Below the pieces are notes generated by a model. The model saw only the letters and a list, made by a program, of their open reading frames with translations. It had not been told where the DNA came from and ran no database searches. Below, piece by piece: positions 27,927-38,007 of a stretch of DNA of 64,000 nucleotides. Within the stretch, counting starts at the first letter, position 1; the number at the start of each line of letters is the position of its first letter. The stretch comes from Aquabacterium lacunae (GTDB taxonomy: Bacteria > Pseudomonadota > Gammaproteobacteria > Burkholderiales > Burkholderiaceae_C): NCBI RefSeq assembly GCF_004310865.1, contig NZ_SIXI01000001.1:799913-863912 (forward strand), read 5' to 3'. A program made the translations under genes and the position numbers.

Positions 27927-29051
27927 TCAGCGCTGCGCAGCGGCCCCGCGGGTCAGGCGGCCAAAGCTGGGGTCGGGACGGCCCTTGACGAGCGCGTCCC
28001 ACCAGCCACGCAGGCTGCCCAGGCCATAGCCCCAATGGTAGGCCGCGATCACGGCGGGCAGGTGGGGCTTGAGCTCGGCACCGGCCTCGCGGGCGATGCG
28101 GCCGCTGATCCACCACACGGCCGCGCCATAAGCCAGCAGCCCGGCCACCAGCAGCAGCGAGCTGCCCAGCATCAGCCACACGGCCACATCGCGCGCAGGG
28201 CCCACGGGCATCCACGACACCGCCAGCCCGGCCAGCAGCGACAGGCCGTACAGCAGGGCCAGCCCGCCCACGAACAGGCCCGGAATCAGGTGGCGCAGGG
28301 CTGCGGCCTGGCCATGTTTTTTCATGACGAAGGGCTTCCAGTAGCCGTACTGGCGGTACTGGCGGAACACGTCCATCTTGTGGGCGCGCGGGAAGTAGGT
28401 GGAGCGGATGCTGGCCGACTGCCACACCTTGCCGCCACCCTTGTGGATGCGCAGGTTGTGCTCGTCGTCCTGGTTGCGCACCAGGGTTTCGTCGAAACCG
28501 CCAAAGCGCTCGAAGGTGGCTTTGGGCCAGGCCCCCAGGTACACCGTGTCCACCCAGCCGTTGTGGATCAGGTCGCGCGAGAGGGCACCACCGGCCACCA
28601 GCTTCGACTGGAAGGCCGCGGCCACCGCACGCTGCACCACACCGGCGGTGCCTGGCTGGCCTTCGGCCTTCCAGGGGCCGCCCACGTTGTCGGCCCCGGT
28701 GGCCTGCCAGGTGGCCAGGCACTGGGCCACGTAGTCGGGCGCGTACACGGTGTGCACGTCCAGGCGCACGATGAACTCGCCCGCGGCCTGCTCGATGCAG
28801 CGGTTCAGCCCGCACGACACGATGCGGCCCGGGTTGTCGATCATGACGAAACGCGGATCACGCCGGCAGAAGGCCTGCAGCTTCTTGCGGGTGCCGTCGT
28901 CGCTCAGGCCATCGGCGATCAGCACCTGCAGCTGCCAGCCGGCCGGCACCTGCTGGCCCGCCACGCTGCGGCAGAAAGCCTCGATGTGATCGGCCTCATT
29001 GCGGCACGGCACGATCACCGAGACCGTGCGTCTCACGGCGTTCACGGTCAT
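27927..29051 (-). CDS. Glycosyltransferase family 2 with C-terminal membrane segment
   Basis: 374 residues from the ATG at 29051, supported by GAGG upstream and an ATGA overlap with the preceding GT4 gene. GT-A fold: [43 protein letters not shown] and [14 protein letters not shown], with an Asp-X-His variant of the metal motif. [22 protein letters not shown] carries the catalytic-base region. The last third has three hydrophobic helices, suggesting tight membrane association. The layout resembles ExoA-type succinoglycan transferases. Acceptor and donor sugars cannot be read from sequence. Confidence 0.9.
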   Translation of the reverse strand: MTVNAVRRTVSVIVPCRNEADHIEAFCRSVAGQQVPAGWQLQVLIADGLSDDGTRKKLQAFCRRDPRFVMIDNPGRIVSCGLNRCIEQAAGEFIVRLDVHTVYAPDYVAQCLATWQATGADNVGGPWKAEGQPGTAGVVQRAVAAAFQSKLVAGGALSRDLIHNGWVDTVYLGAWPKATFERFGGFDETLVRNQDDEHNLRIHKGGGKVWQSASIRSTYFPRAHKMDVFRQYRQYGYWKPFVMKKHGQAAALRHLIPGLFVGGLALLYGLSLLAGLAVSWMPVGPARDVAVWLMLGSSLLLVAGLLAYGAAVWWISGRIAREAGAELKPHLPAVIAAYHWGYGLGSLRGWWDALVKGRPDPSFGRLTRGAAAQR

Positions 29052-30169
29052 GCCGACCTCACCGGGCGACCCTTGTTCAGGCTGGAACAGGGCTTGAGCA
29101 GCTGCAGGTACAGGGCCCACATGCGGTCCATCTGGCCGCGGCGCGAGGCCTCTCGTTCAACCACCACGCGGTTGTAGGCGCCCATCAGGCGCGCCTGCTC
29201 CGGGTGGTCACAGGCCTGTACCAGGGCTGTGGTGATGGCCTGGGCGTCACGCACAGGCACGATCCAGCCGCCGCGGGCATCCAGCCACTGGCGATTGGCC
29301 GGCAGGTCGGAAGCCACGATGGGCAGGCCACAGGCCATGGATTCCAGCACCGACACCGAGGTGGCGTCGCTGGTGGGCACCGAGATGGACACACGGCTGC
29401 GCTGGATGGCGGCCACCATGGCCTGGTCACCCACTCGGCCGTGGAACACCACGGCATCATGCAGGCCCAGTGCGGCCACCTGGGCCTTCAGGGCCTCGGC
29501 CTGGGTGCCGCCACCCAGCAGGTGCAGACGGGCCTGGGCCTGGGGACGGGCCGCGCGCAGCCCGGCAAAGCCCTGCAGCACGGTGTCGATGTTGTAGTTG
29601 GGCTCCCAGCTGCGCAGGCTGACCACCTCGAACCCCTCGGCCGGCACGGCGGGGCAAAACTTGTCGGTGTCGGCGCCCCACAAGATCTGATGGGCCGGCG
29701 CATGGGGGTGGTAGCCCGCGATCTCTTCGATCATGTCCATGGAATCGGCCGTGATCAGGTCGGCACGGCGCAGCGACCAGCCCACCACCTGGCGCATGAG
29801 GCGGCTCTCGCGCGGCGTGACCAGGATGTCCGAGCCCCAGGCTGTGAGCACGGTGGGGCGTTGGAGGCCACAGGCCGCAGCCCACAGGCCATAGGAGGTC
29901 ACGTAGTGGCCATGCACCACACACACCGGCCAGCGGGCATGCAGTTGCGCCGCCACCCGACGCACCTCCGGCAGGGCCAGGAACCAGCCCATCTTGTCGC
30001 TGCCCGGGCGGATGGCGATCACTTCGTCCGCACCCGGCACCTCGGCTGGCTGCCGCGTGATCACCACGGCACGGGCACCGCGCTCGACCACGGCGGCCAC
30101 CCAGCGACGCGTGTGCACGCTGGCGGCATCGGCAAAGAACAGGATGCGGTCCGGGGCCTTGGGCGCCAT
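29048..30169 (-). CDS. Glycosyltransferase family 4
   Basis: 373 residues. GT-B fold: FFADAASVHTRRWVAAV at the N-terminus, HGHYVTSYGLWAA and LTAWGSDILVTPRES in the first domain, then WGADTDKF, LGGGTQAEAL, HGRVGDQAMVAAIQRS and the family signature SDATSVSVLESMACGLPIVASD in the second. Its ATG overlaps the stop of the acyltransferase gene by one base (TGATG), and its own stop overlaps the GT2 start, so the operon is tightly coupled. Specificity unknown. Confidence 0.92.
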   Translation of the reverse strand: MAPKAPDRILFFADAASVHTRRWVAAVVERGARAVVITRQPAEVPGADEVIAIRPGSDKMGWFLALPEVRRVAAQLHARWPVCVVHGHYVTSYGLWAAACGLQRPTVLTAWGSDILVTPRESRLMRQVVGWSLRRADLITADSMDMIEEIAGYHPHAPAHQILWGADTDKFCPAVPAEGFEVVSLRSWEPNYNIDTVLQGFAGLRAARPQAQARLHLLGGGTQAEALKAQVAALGLHDAVVFHGRVGDQAMVAAIQRSRVSISVPTSDATSVSVLESMACGLPIVASDLPANRQWLDARGGWIVPVRDAQAITTALVQACDHPEQARLMGAYNRVVVEREASRRGQMDRMWALYLQLLKPCSSLNKGRPVRSA

Positions 30170-30828
30170 CAGGCTCGGCCTCCGGCGCGTGCGTTGCGCT
30201 GGTCCGCGTGGGCCAAGGCCTTGTTGAGGTTGTCGTGCCCGGCCCAGGCCGCATACACGGCGTGCAACTCGGGGTGCTGCGCCAGCAGGCTGGCATCGAC
30301 CTCGCGGGTGTCGCCCATGACCACCGCCGGCTGGCCCATGGTGCGCGGGCCCACGATGGCGAAGTCGGGCACATCACCCGACACGAAACTGAAGGCCTGC
30401 ACGATCACGCCACGGCCAATGCGGGCGCCTGGCGCGATGATGCAATGCGGGCCCACGAAGCTGTAGGCGCCAATGTGGGTGGCGCGGCGCACATAGCCCA
30501 CCGGGTCAGGGTGGCCGTAGTATTGTTGCCCCATGATGCGCACCGAACGGTGGCTGGAGTGGCTGAGCACCGACACGTAGTTGGTGATCTGCACGCCCTC
30601 GTCGATGGTCAGGCCGTTCGAGCCGTCGATGCGGTTGAAGTGCCCGATGAAGATGTGGTCGGCCAGCGTGATGCCCTCTGGACATTCGAAACAGGTGTGC
30701 GTGCTGAACCGGGTGCTGGGGCAGTAGCCTCCGCGCGCGTTCTGCCACCCGTAAATGATGCGCGGGCCACTCGCCAGCGACAGCAGGCGGGCCAGGGCAC
30801 GTTTGATGGTTTGCGGGATGGCGGACAT
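30169..30828 (-). CDS. Left-handed beta-helix acyltransferase (hexapeptide repeat, WbbJ-like)
   Basis: 219 residues. Hexapeptide repeats are visible in ITLADHIFIGHFNRIDG, LTIDEGVQITNYVSVLSHSSH and ATHIGAYSFVGPHCIIAPGARIGRGVIVQA. SHSSH may supply the catalytic histidine of O- or N-acetyltransferases. It lacks the N-terminal Rossmann domain of PglD, so O-acetylation of the polysaccharide or its building block is as likely as N-acetylation of an amino sugar. Coupled by TGATG to the downstream GT4 gene and 99 bases after the flippase gene. Confidence 0.85.
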   Translation of the reverse strand: MSAIPQTIKRALARLLSLASGPRIIYGWQNARGGYCPSTRFSTHTCFECPEGITLADHIFIGHFNRIDGSNGLTIDEGVQITNYVSVLSHSSHRSVRIMGQQYYGHPDPVGYVRRATHIGAYSFVGPHCIIAPGARIGRGVIVQAFSFVSGDVPDFAIVGPRTMGQPAVVMGDTREVDASLLAQHPELHAVYAAWAGHDNLNKALAHADQRNARAGGRA

Positions 30829-30927
30829 GGCGGCGTTTCAGGGAGCCCGTATTGTCACCGGGAAGTCATCGCCGCGCGCCCGGCTGCCAGGGGCACCCCT
30901 CAAACACGCCCCCGCGAGCCCGGGGTG

Positions 30928-32295
30928 TCAGCCCTTTGTGGCAGCCGCGTCAGCCGGGATGGCTGGCACACCCGACCACAAGGCCCGCCAGGGCAGGCCC
31001 GCGTGCTGCAGGAACACCCGGTAGGCCACGGCAATGGCCACGATGTAGCCCAGGCTGGAGGCCACCGCGGCCCCCACCGCGCCATGCAGGGGCACCAGCA
31101 ACCAGCCCAGCGAGAAGCTGATGGCCAGCGACAGGGCTGCAATGCTGCCCGACAGGTGCGGCTTGCCCAGGTGGTTGGTGTAGAACGCCGACAGGCTGGA
31201 AGCTGCGGCATAGGCGGCCACCCCTGGAAGCAGGGCCGCCAGCGGCAGAACCGAAGCGGCATAAGCCTCACCCATCAACCAGGGCAGCCCCCACCATGCA
31301 CCCGCCAAGAGCAAAGGGGCCGCCGCCAGCGTGGCCAGCACATTGATGCGCACAGCCTGCACCGTGGTCTGCCCGGCAATGGCCCGGTCGGGATGGCCAA
31401 TGCGCGAATACGCCGACACCGACACCGACGACGACAGCAGCCACAGCAGCTCGGCCACGCTCACGGCCACCGAATAGGTGCCCACCACGGCCAGCCCCAG
31501 GTGGCGCTCGACCAGGAACAACGAAGCCCGGTAGTTCAGCAGGCTGACCACATTGGTGATGCCGATGGTGGCCACGAAGCCAGGCTCCTGCCACCAGCGC
31601 GGCCGGGGCTGCACCGGCGCAATGCCTTGTCCGGCCCGGGCGTCGTCACGCAGGCGCGCTTCGCGCAGGGCATACAGCGCCGTGGCCACCGCCACCACCG
31701 ATTTGCCCAGCACCCAGGCCGTCAGCACCAGCACCACCATGGGCGTCTGGCGCTTGGTGCTGTCAAGCAACCACCACACCACCGACAGCCCGCCCAGCAC
31801 CGACGCGGGCGCCGCCACCTGAGCCAGGTTCAGCGGCCACATGCGGCCCTGCCCCAGCCACAGGCCGGTGGCGGTGGGCACCAGCAGCAAAAAAGGCGCG
31901 GCCAGGGCCAGCAGCCACAACTGCGCATAGGGCATCACCGAGGTCGACCACGACACGGCCAGCAACACACCCGAGGCCAGCAAGCCCAGCCCCACCGCAG
32001 CGCGCAGCACGCTGCGCAACAGGGGCGCACCGAAGCCCGACTCACCGGCCTCCTGGCGCGACACCTGGCGGGCCAGCCACAGACCCAGGCCCGTGAACAG
32101 CGTGAGCAAGGCCGACTCGATGGCCACGAACAGCGCGAACGCGCCCTGCACCTTGGGCCCCTGACGGGCCACCAGCACCGTGATCGTCAGGCCCAGACCC
32201 ACGATCAGCAGCTTGGCCGCCAGGTTGCCCAGGGCGGCTTTCGGGATGGCCGACCAGGCCCGGCGAAGCAGAGAATCAGACGCGTTGACAGACAT
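30928..32295 (-). CDS. Wzx-like polysaccharide flippase (MOP superfamily)
   Basis: 455 residues with 12-14 hydrophobic helices spread over the whole length and few charged residues, typical of oligosaccharide flippases. The start [23 protein letters not shown] resembles the first helix of the family. It would move undecaprenyl-linked oligosaccharide across the inner membrane. It is first in the exopolysaccharide operon and divergent from lysS, whose promoter must lie in the 136 bases between them. No Wzy polymerase or Wza/Wzc export genes are present in the operon. Confidence 0.85.
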   Translation of the reverse strand: MSVNASDSLLRRAWSAIPKAALGNLAAKLLIVGLGLTITVLVARQGPKVQGAFALFVAIESALLTLFTGLGLWLARQVSRQEAGESGFGAPLLRSVLRAAVGLGLLASGVLLAVSWSTSVMPYAQLWLLALAAPFLLLVPTATGLWLGQGRMWPLNLAQVAAPASVLGGLSVVWWLLDSTKRQTPMVVLVLTAWVLGKSVVAVATALYALREARLRDDARAGQGIAPVQPRPRWWQEPGFVATIGITNVVSLLNYRASLFLVERHLGLAVVGTYSVAVSVAELLWLLSSSVSVSAYSRIGHPDRAIAGQTTVQAVRINVLATLAAAPLLLAGAWWGLPWLMGEAYAASVLPLAALLPGVAAYAAASSLSAFYTNHLGKPHLSGSIAALSLAISFSLGWLLVPLHGAVGAAVASSLGYIVAIAVAYRVFLQHAGLPWRALWSGVPAIPADAAATKG

Positions 32296-32431
32296 TGCCG
32301 CCCATTGTCTCGCACGGTTTCATACAATCGAGGGTTTGGCCCCACCCGAAACTGTTGTCTTGCGCCGGTTCATAGCCGGTCTGACACCGCCAGGGGGGAG
32401 CGCCCCGCCACCGAAACCAGCCCATCCAGCC

Positions 32432-33967
<1,536 letters not shown>

Positions 33968-34014
33968 TAGCCGGCTGTAAGCTGCGCCCGACCGGGCGTG
34001 GCCACACGACACCA

Positions 34015-34036
34015 GGGGCCCCAGTGGCCCCTTTTT
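34015..34036 (+). terminator. Intrinsic terminator after lysS
   Basis: GGGGCC-CCAGT-GGCCCC stem followed by five T, 48 bases after the lysS stop. Confidence 0.88.
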
Positions 34037-34041
34037 CATAA

Positions 34042-34099
34042 CCCCTGAGGCAAGGGGGCTCACCCCCGCTGGCGGGATGGCATGGCATACGCTGCATGG
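34042..34099. repeat. Copy A of a short dispersed repeat
   Basis: Begins CCCCTGAG, has a G-rich hairpin, and ends GGGATGGCATGGCATACGCT followed by GCATG. A related, shorter copy in the same orientation lies at 37957-37994. It fills the gap between the lysS terminator and the autotransporter-like gene. Confidence 0.35.
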
Positions 34100-34219
34100 A
34101 AAAATCTGCGGCTTCAAACACGTCGCCATTCCACGAGCGGCATGCCAACACTTCAGGGAGAAGCAAGCCCACCGCTGGTGGGCAAGGCGTGCTTGCGCGT
34201 GGGTTTCAAGTTTTTGTCC

Positions 34220-35440
34220 ATGCCTCTCACACCCCTCCTTTCGCCAACCCGTGTCTGGCTGGTGCTGACACCCGTCGCTGTGGCTGCCTGCTGGTGGCCG
34301 CTGATCACGCAGGCTCAGGCCATGACCGCTTCGGCGGACATCCCTTGCGCTGCGCCCAATGAAGCGCCGGCTGAGGCGCCCGCCGAAGAATTCATACCTG
34401 ACTCCGATGGCACCCGGTTCATCGACCGAGACATCGAAACGGCGCTGACGCGAGAACGCGCCGCCGCCATCGGTCAGAACGTGTCCGCCACCGAATGCGG
34501 CCCGCTGGTGCAAGGTGGCGTGCTGGCCCTGCACAGCCAGCAGGCCCTTCGGCTGCAACTCCACCAGCAGCAACTGCGCGTGCTGCAACGCCAGCAGGCC
34601 GACCGCCTGGGCGGCAGCCCCTGGCTGCGTGGCGAGCGCCGCCTGAGCGTGTGGGCACAGGGCGCCAGCCACACGGCCGACCAGGGGGCCATGGCCAACG
34701 CCGCAGGCCTGGCCCAAAGCAGCGCCGACCTGAACCTGGGCGCCGACTACCGTCTGAGCGAGCAGGCTGTGGTGGGTGCGGGCCTGTCCCTTCAGTACCC
34801 CCGCCTGCGCTGGCTGGGCACGGCCTCACGCGTGAGAGGCCAGCAGGTGGGCCTGAGCCTGTATGGCCTGCACGAACTGGGACGCTGGGGACACTTGAGC
34901 CTTGCCGTGGCCCGCAGCACCGACCGCTACCGCAGCACCACCGACCTGGGCGACGGCACCGTGGTCGATGGCCGCCAGCGCGGCCACACCACCGGCCTGA
35001 GCCTGCAATGGGGCCATGACCTGGCCTGGGGCGCTCACAGTGTGTCGCCCTACCTGCGCCTGGACCAGGTGCGCACCCGCCTGACAGACGCTACCGTGGG
35101 TGACACCCAGGGGCGCTCGGATGCGGCCAGCGTGGGCGTGCAATGGCAGGCCAGCGTGCTGCAGACCTGGGGCGTGCTGCTGCCCTATGCCCGCGTGGAA
35201 TGGAGCGAAACCACCCGCCAGCGCCTGACGGGCGCGTCGGCGCAGGCCTACGCCACGGCGCAAGGCTGGCTGCCTGCTCCCGCACCGCAAGCGGCCGACC
35301 GCCACCAGGGCAGTGCGGCGGTGGGCCTGTCATCGGTGAACGCCAAGGGCATGAGCCTGTTTGCCGACTACGAGCAAGGCATCGGCCTGCGCAACACCAC
35401 ACACTGGCGGTTCAGCGCAGGTGTGCGGCAGGAGCTGTGA
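34220..35440 (+). CDS. Autotransporter-type outer-membrane beta-barrel protein
   Basis: 406 residues from the ATG at 34220 (MPLTPLLSPTRVW), with a signal peptide of about 35 residues ending ITQAQA. A short Glu/Ala-rich segment (about 35-60) and an alpha-helical stretch rich in Gln (QQALRLQLHQQQLRVLQRQQ) precede roughly 260 residues of alternating beta strands (RRLSVWAQGASH, LNLGADYRLSEQAVVGAG, LSLYGLHELG, LFADYEQGIG) typical of an autotransporter C-terminal barrel. There is essentially no passenger domain. The protein ends RQEL rather than with an aromatic, unusual for barrel insertion. Function unknown; perhaps a stand-alone barrel or surface protein. Confidence 0.75.
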   Translation: MPLTPLLSPTRVWLVLTPVAVAACWWPLITQAQAMTASADIPCAAPNEAPAEAPAEEFIPDSDGTRFIDRDIETALTRERAAAIGQNVSATECGPLVQGGVLALHSQQALRLQLHQQQLRVLQRQQADRLGGSPWLRGERRLSVWAQGASHTADQGAMANAAGLAQSSADLNLGADYRLSEQAVVGAGLSLQYPRLRWLGTASRVRGQQVGLSLYGLHELGRWGHLSLAVARSTDRYRSTTDLGDGTVVDGRQRGHTTGLSLQWGHDLAWGAHSVSPYLRLDQVRTRLTDATVGDTQGRSDAASVGVQWQASVLQTWGVLLPYARVEWSETTRQRLTGASAQAYATAQGWLPAPAPQAADRHQGSAAVGLSSVNAKGMSLFADYEQGIGLRNTTHWRFSAGVRQEL

Positions 35441-35554
35441 TCGATCGGGGCATCCGAGATGCCCCGCCCTGCGTGCCCAATTCACCGCGCAGTTTGCCGA
35501 GCACCCCTCACCGGGTGCCCACCATGAAGGGCTCTTCCGCGGCCCCTTCGCGCC

Positions 35555-37306
35555 TCAACGGGGGCTGAGCACGAAGTCGCCGGCCTCATGCCCGGCAAAA
35601 GCAATCGGGGCATAGTGTGGCTGCTGCTGCACCTGCAGCCTGCGGCCCAGATGGGCAAAGCGGGCTGCCACCGCCTGGTGCAATTCCAGCGCCGCCACGG
35701 GGGCCTGCACCTGGCGCAGCACGTCGAGCAGGCTGCGTGCGAACAGCGAATGCTCGATGCTGCCGCCGTCGAGCACCGGCTCCAGCCCGCCCGACGTCAT
35801 GGCCACACGCACCCTCTGCCGCGACAGGAACTCCAGCGCCTGGCGGCGTTGCCCTTCGGCCAGGGCCGTGTCGATCTGGGGCATCAGCGAATGGGTGAGC
35901 GTACCCGAGTAGCAGGAATCAGCGATCACCATGGCGTGCCGCGCCTGCATGGCCGACAGCTGGTCGGTCACGTCGATCACCGACACCCAGCGGCTGACAT
36001 CCTGCTTGTCACCATCGACCGGAATCCAGTAGCCACGGGCCGTGACGTTGTCCATCTGGCCGTGGCCGGCGTAGTACACCAGCACCTGGTCCTGCGGTCC
36101 TGCGCGCGCGCGCAGGGCCTGCAAGGCCTGCAGCATCTGGGCCCGGGTGGCGTTGCGAACCCATTGCACGTCAAAGCCATAGCGGTCACGCAGCACCTCG
36201 CCCACGGCCTGGGCATCGGTGAGGGGGGTGTCGAGCGCGCCCCATTGGGCATAGGCCTGGTTGGCGATCATCAGGGCCCAGCGCCGACCGGCGGGCAAAG
36301 CCTGGGCGCGCTCCCCCGGAGCCCGTTCAACCGAGGCGGCTGCACCCGATGCCGTCGGCGCTTGTACCATCAGCTGTTCGGGCGACGGGGGGGGGGCCAC
36401 CGGCCGGGCCAGGGCTTCCCCGCTGGAGCGCTGCACCACCCGCACCTCGGTGCGGGCCAGGGCACCGTCAGTGGCCTGAGCTTCCAGGGCATAGGCCTGC
36501 GCACCCGCCATGGCCGCCCCGCCCTGCTCCGCACTGGCCACCGGCACCTGCAGCAGCCCCTGGGCATCAAGCTGCACCGCCTGCCCGTTGACCTTCACCG
36601 ACTTCAAGCCGGCAGGCGCCACCACGCGGGCCACCAGCTCTCGGGCCTGCGGACCGGCCTCGACCGTCAACACCCCATCGACCGGCCTGGGCAGGCGCAT
36701 GGCGGCCTCAGGTGCCACCACCTCGATGCGCAGGCGCTCACGCGGGGCCATGACCAGCCCCGCCACCCAGCCGCCCGACGCCGCCGCCAGCAACTGCTGG
36801 GTGCGGTCAGAGCCGGGCGTGGTGGCGCCGCTTTGCACATCCAGACTGGCCAGATTGAACTGTGCACGGGCCACGCCGGCCGCTGCGGCCTTCTCGTACC
36901 AGGCACGCGCCAGCTTGGGCTGCCCTTGCTGCTCGTACAACTCACCTGCGGTGGCCTGGGCTTCGGGCATGCCGTCGGCGGCCAGGGGCAACCAGATCTT
37001 CAAGGCCCCCACGGTGTCTTGCGATTCGACATATTCGCCACCCGCAGCCAGACACTCGGACGGGCTCACGCGCAGGGCACGCCGGGGCGTGGCCACCACG
37101 CTCAGGCCCAGGCGGCGCACCTGTCCGGGCAACAGGCAATGCACCCAGGCCCCACTGGCTTGCGCACGGTCGGTCTCGGTGGCGGCATTGAGGCGCTCAA
37201 GCGCATCGGCCGCATGCGCGCTCAACGGAGCCGCACCAGCCAGCAGCGCACACGCTGCCCGTGCAGCCAGCGCCATGCGCAGGGCCTTGCAAACTTGATG
37301 GCGCAT
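35555..37306 (-). CDS. Caspase-fold (peptidase C14) protein with N-terminal repeat region
   Basis: 583 residues from the ATG at 37306. A signal peptide (about 1-32, ending LSAHA) suggests export. Residues about 85-160 carry Sel1/TPR-like helices (GEYVESQDTVGALKIWLPLA, AQATAGELYEQQGQPKLARA, YEKAAAAGVARAQFNLA), 190-300 a beta-rich region, and 340-583 the caspase fold. Catalytic His415 (YYAGHGQ) and Cys465 (ADSCYSGT) are intact. It starts two bases after the stop of the OmpA-like gene, so they form an operon. Codons for PPP at 305-307 lie in a run of ten C. Substrate and role unknown. Confidence 0.88.
   Translation of the reverse strand: MRHQVCKALRMALAARAACALLAGAAPLSAHAADALERLNAATETDRAQASGAWVHCLLPGQVRRLGLSVVATPRRALRVSPSECLAAGGEYVESQDTVGALKIWLPLAADGMPEAQATAGELYEQQGQPKLARAWYEKAAAAGVARAQFNLASLDVQSGATTPGSDRTQQLLAAASGGWVAGLVMAPRERLRIEVVAPEAAMRLPRPVDGVLTVEAGPQARELVARVVAPAGLKSVKVNGQAVQLDAQGLLQVPVASAEQGGAAMAGAQAYALEAQATDGALARTEVRVVQRSSGEALARPVAPPPSPEQLMVQAPTASGAAASVERAPGERAQALPAGRRWALMIANQAYAQWGALDTPLTDAQAVGEVLRDRYGFDVQWVRNATRAQMLQALQALRARAGPQDQVLVYYAGHGQMDNVTARGYWIPVDGDKQDVSRWVSVIDVTDQLSAMQARHAMVIADSCYSGTLTHSLMPQIDTALAEGQRRQALEFLSRQRVRVAMTSGGLEPVLDGGSIEHSLFARSLLDVLRQVQAPVAALELHQAVAARFAHLGRRLQVQQQPHYAPIAFAGHEAGDFVLSPR
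36387..36396. repeat. Homopolymer run of ten (C10 on the coding strand) in the caspase-like gene
   Basis: Ten consecutive G on the plus strand encode Ala-Pro-Pro-Pro on the minus strand, just upstream of the caspase domain. Runs of this length are prone to slippage; a one-base change would remove the catalytic domain. Confidence 0.6.
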
Positions 37307-37308
37307 GC

Positions 37309-37893
37309 TCACCCCGCGCGGAACTGCACGCGGCGGTTGCGCGGGCTGTAGGGGTCGGTGTCGATGGGCTTGCGCGGGCCCTTGCCATCGACCTGCAATT
37401 GCCTGGGCGACAGGCCCTTGGCCGCGATCAGGTACTCGCGCACCGCCTGCGCGCGCTTGAGCGACAGGCTGTCGTTGTAGTTCAGCGTGCCCTTGGCGTC
37501 GGTGTGGCCCTCGATCACCACCTTCACCGTGCCTTCGGTCAGCTTGATGCCTTCGGCGATGGTGTTGAGCTGGATGCGGGCCTGCGGCGTGAGCTGCGCC
37601 GAATCGAAGCCGAAGGTGATGGGCACCGACAAGGCGCTGGCCTCGGTCACCTGACGCACGGGCTTTTGCTCGAGTGCGGCAAAGGGCGAGCCTGCAGGCA
37701 TCTGGCCGCGCAGCTTCTGCTGTTCGACCGCGCCGCGCGACAGGATGTCGGCCACGTCCTGCGCCGAGGGGGCCTGTCCGTTTTCGTAAACCATGACCGA
37801 TTGGGCCTGGGCTGCGGTCATGCCGGCGGCCAGAACCCAAGGAAAGAGGACACGGGCGGCCGCAGCCAGCCCGAATGCACGGGGTGCCATCAT
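37309..37893 (-). CDS. OmpA-like peptidoglycan-associating protein
   Basis: 194 residues from the ATG at 37893, with AGGGAA seven bases upstream. A signal peptide ends AAQA. The C-terminal OmpA domain is clear: ITFGFDSAQLTPQARIQLN, VVIEGHTDAKGTLNYNDSLS, KRAQAVREYLIAAKGL and SPRNRRVQFRAG at the end. This domain binds the peptidoglycan diaminopimelate. There is no lipobox cysteine, so it is probably a soluble periplasmic protein. It is first in a two-gene operon with the caspase-like protein and may tether or localise it at the cell wall. Confidence 0.9.
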   Translation of the reverse strand: MMAPRAFGLAAAARVLFPWVLAAGMTAAQAQSVMVYENGQAPSAQDVADILSRGAVEQQKLRGQMPAGSPFAALEQKPVRQVTEASALSVPITFGFDSAQLTPQARIQLNTIAEGIKLTEGTVKVVIEGHTDAKGTLNYNDSLSLKRAQAVREYLIAAKGLSPRQLQVDGKGPRKPIDTDPYSPRNRRVQFRAG

Positions 37894-37956
37894 GTGTTTC
37901 CCTGAAGATTGATTTGGTTGGCGGCGATTGTTCCATGCGAGGATGGGCGTTCGTGT

Positions 37957-37994
37957 CCCCTGAGCGGGGGGATGCCATGCCACACCCCATGCAG
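37957..37994. repeat. Copy B of a short dispersed repeat
   Basis: Begins CCCCTGAG, then a G run and GGGATGCCATGCCACACCCC followed by ATGCAG. It parallels copy A at 34042-34099 with C/G exchanges and a shorter middle. It lies in the gap between the divergent OmpA-like and molybdopterin oxidoreductase genes. Confidence 0.35.
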
Positions 37995-38007
37995 TGAACC
38001 CATCGCC

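Noticed and set aside
32285..32328. TTGACA at 32285 with TACAAT at 32323 as a lysS promoter
   Set aside because: The spacing is 32 bases, far outside the functional range; TACAAT alone is kept only as a possible -10.
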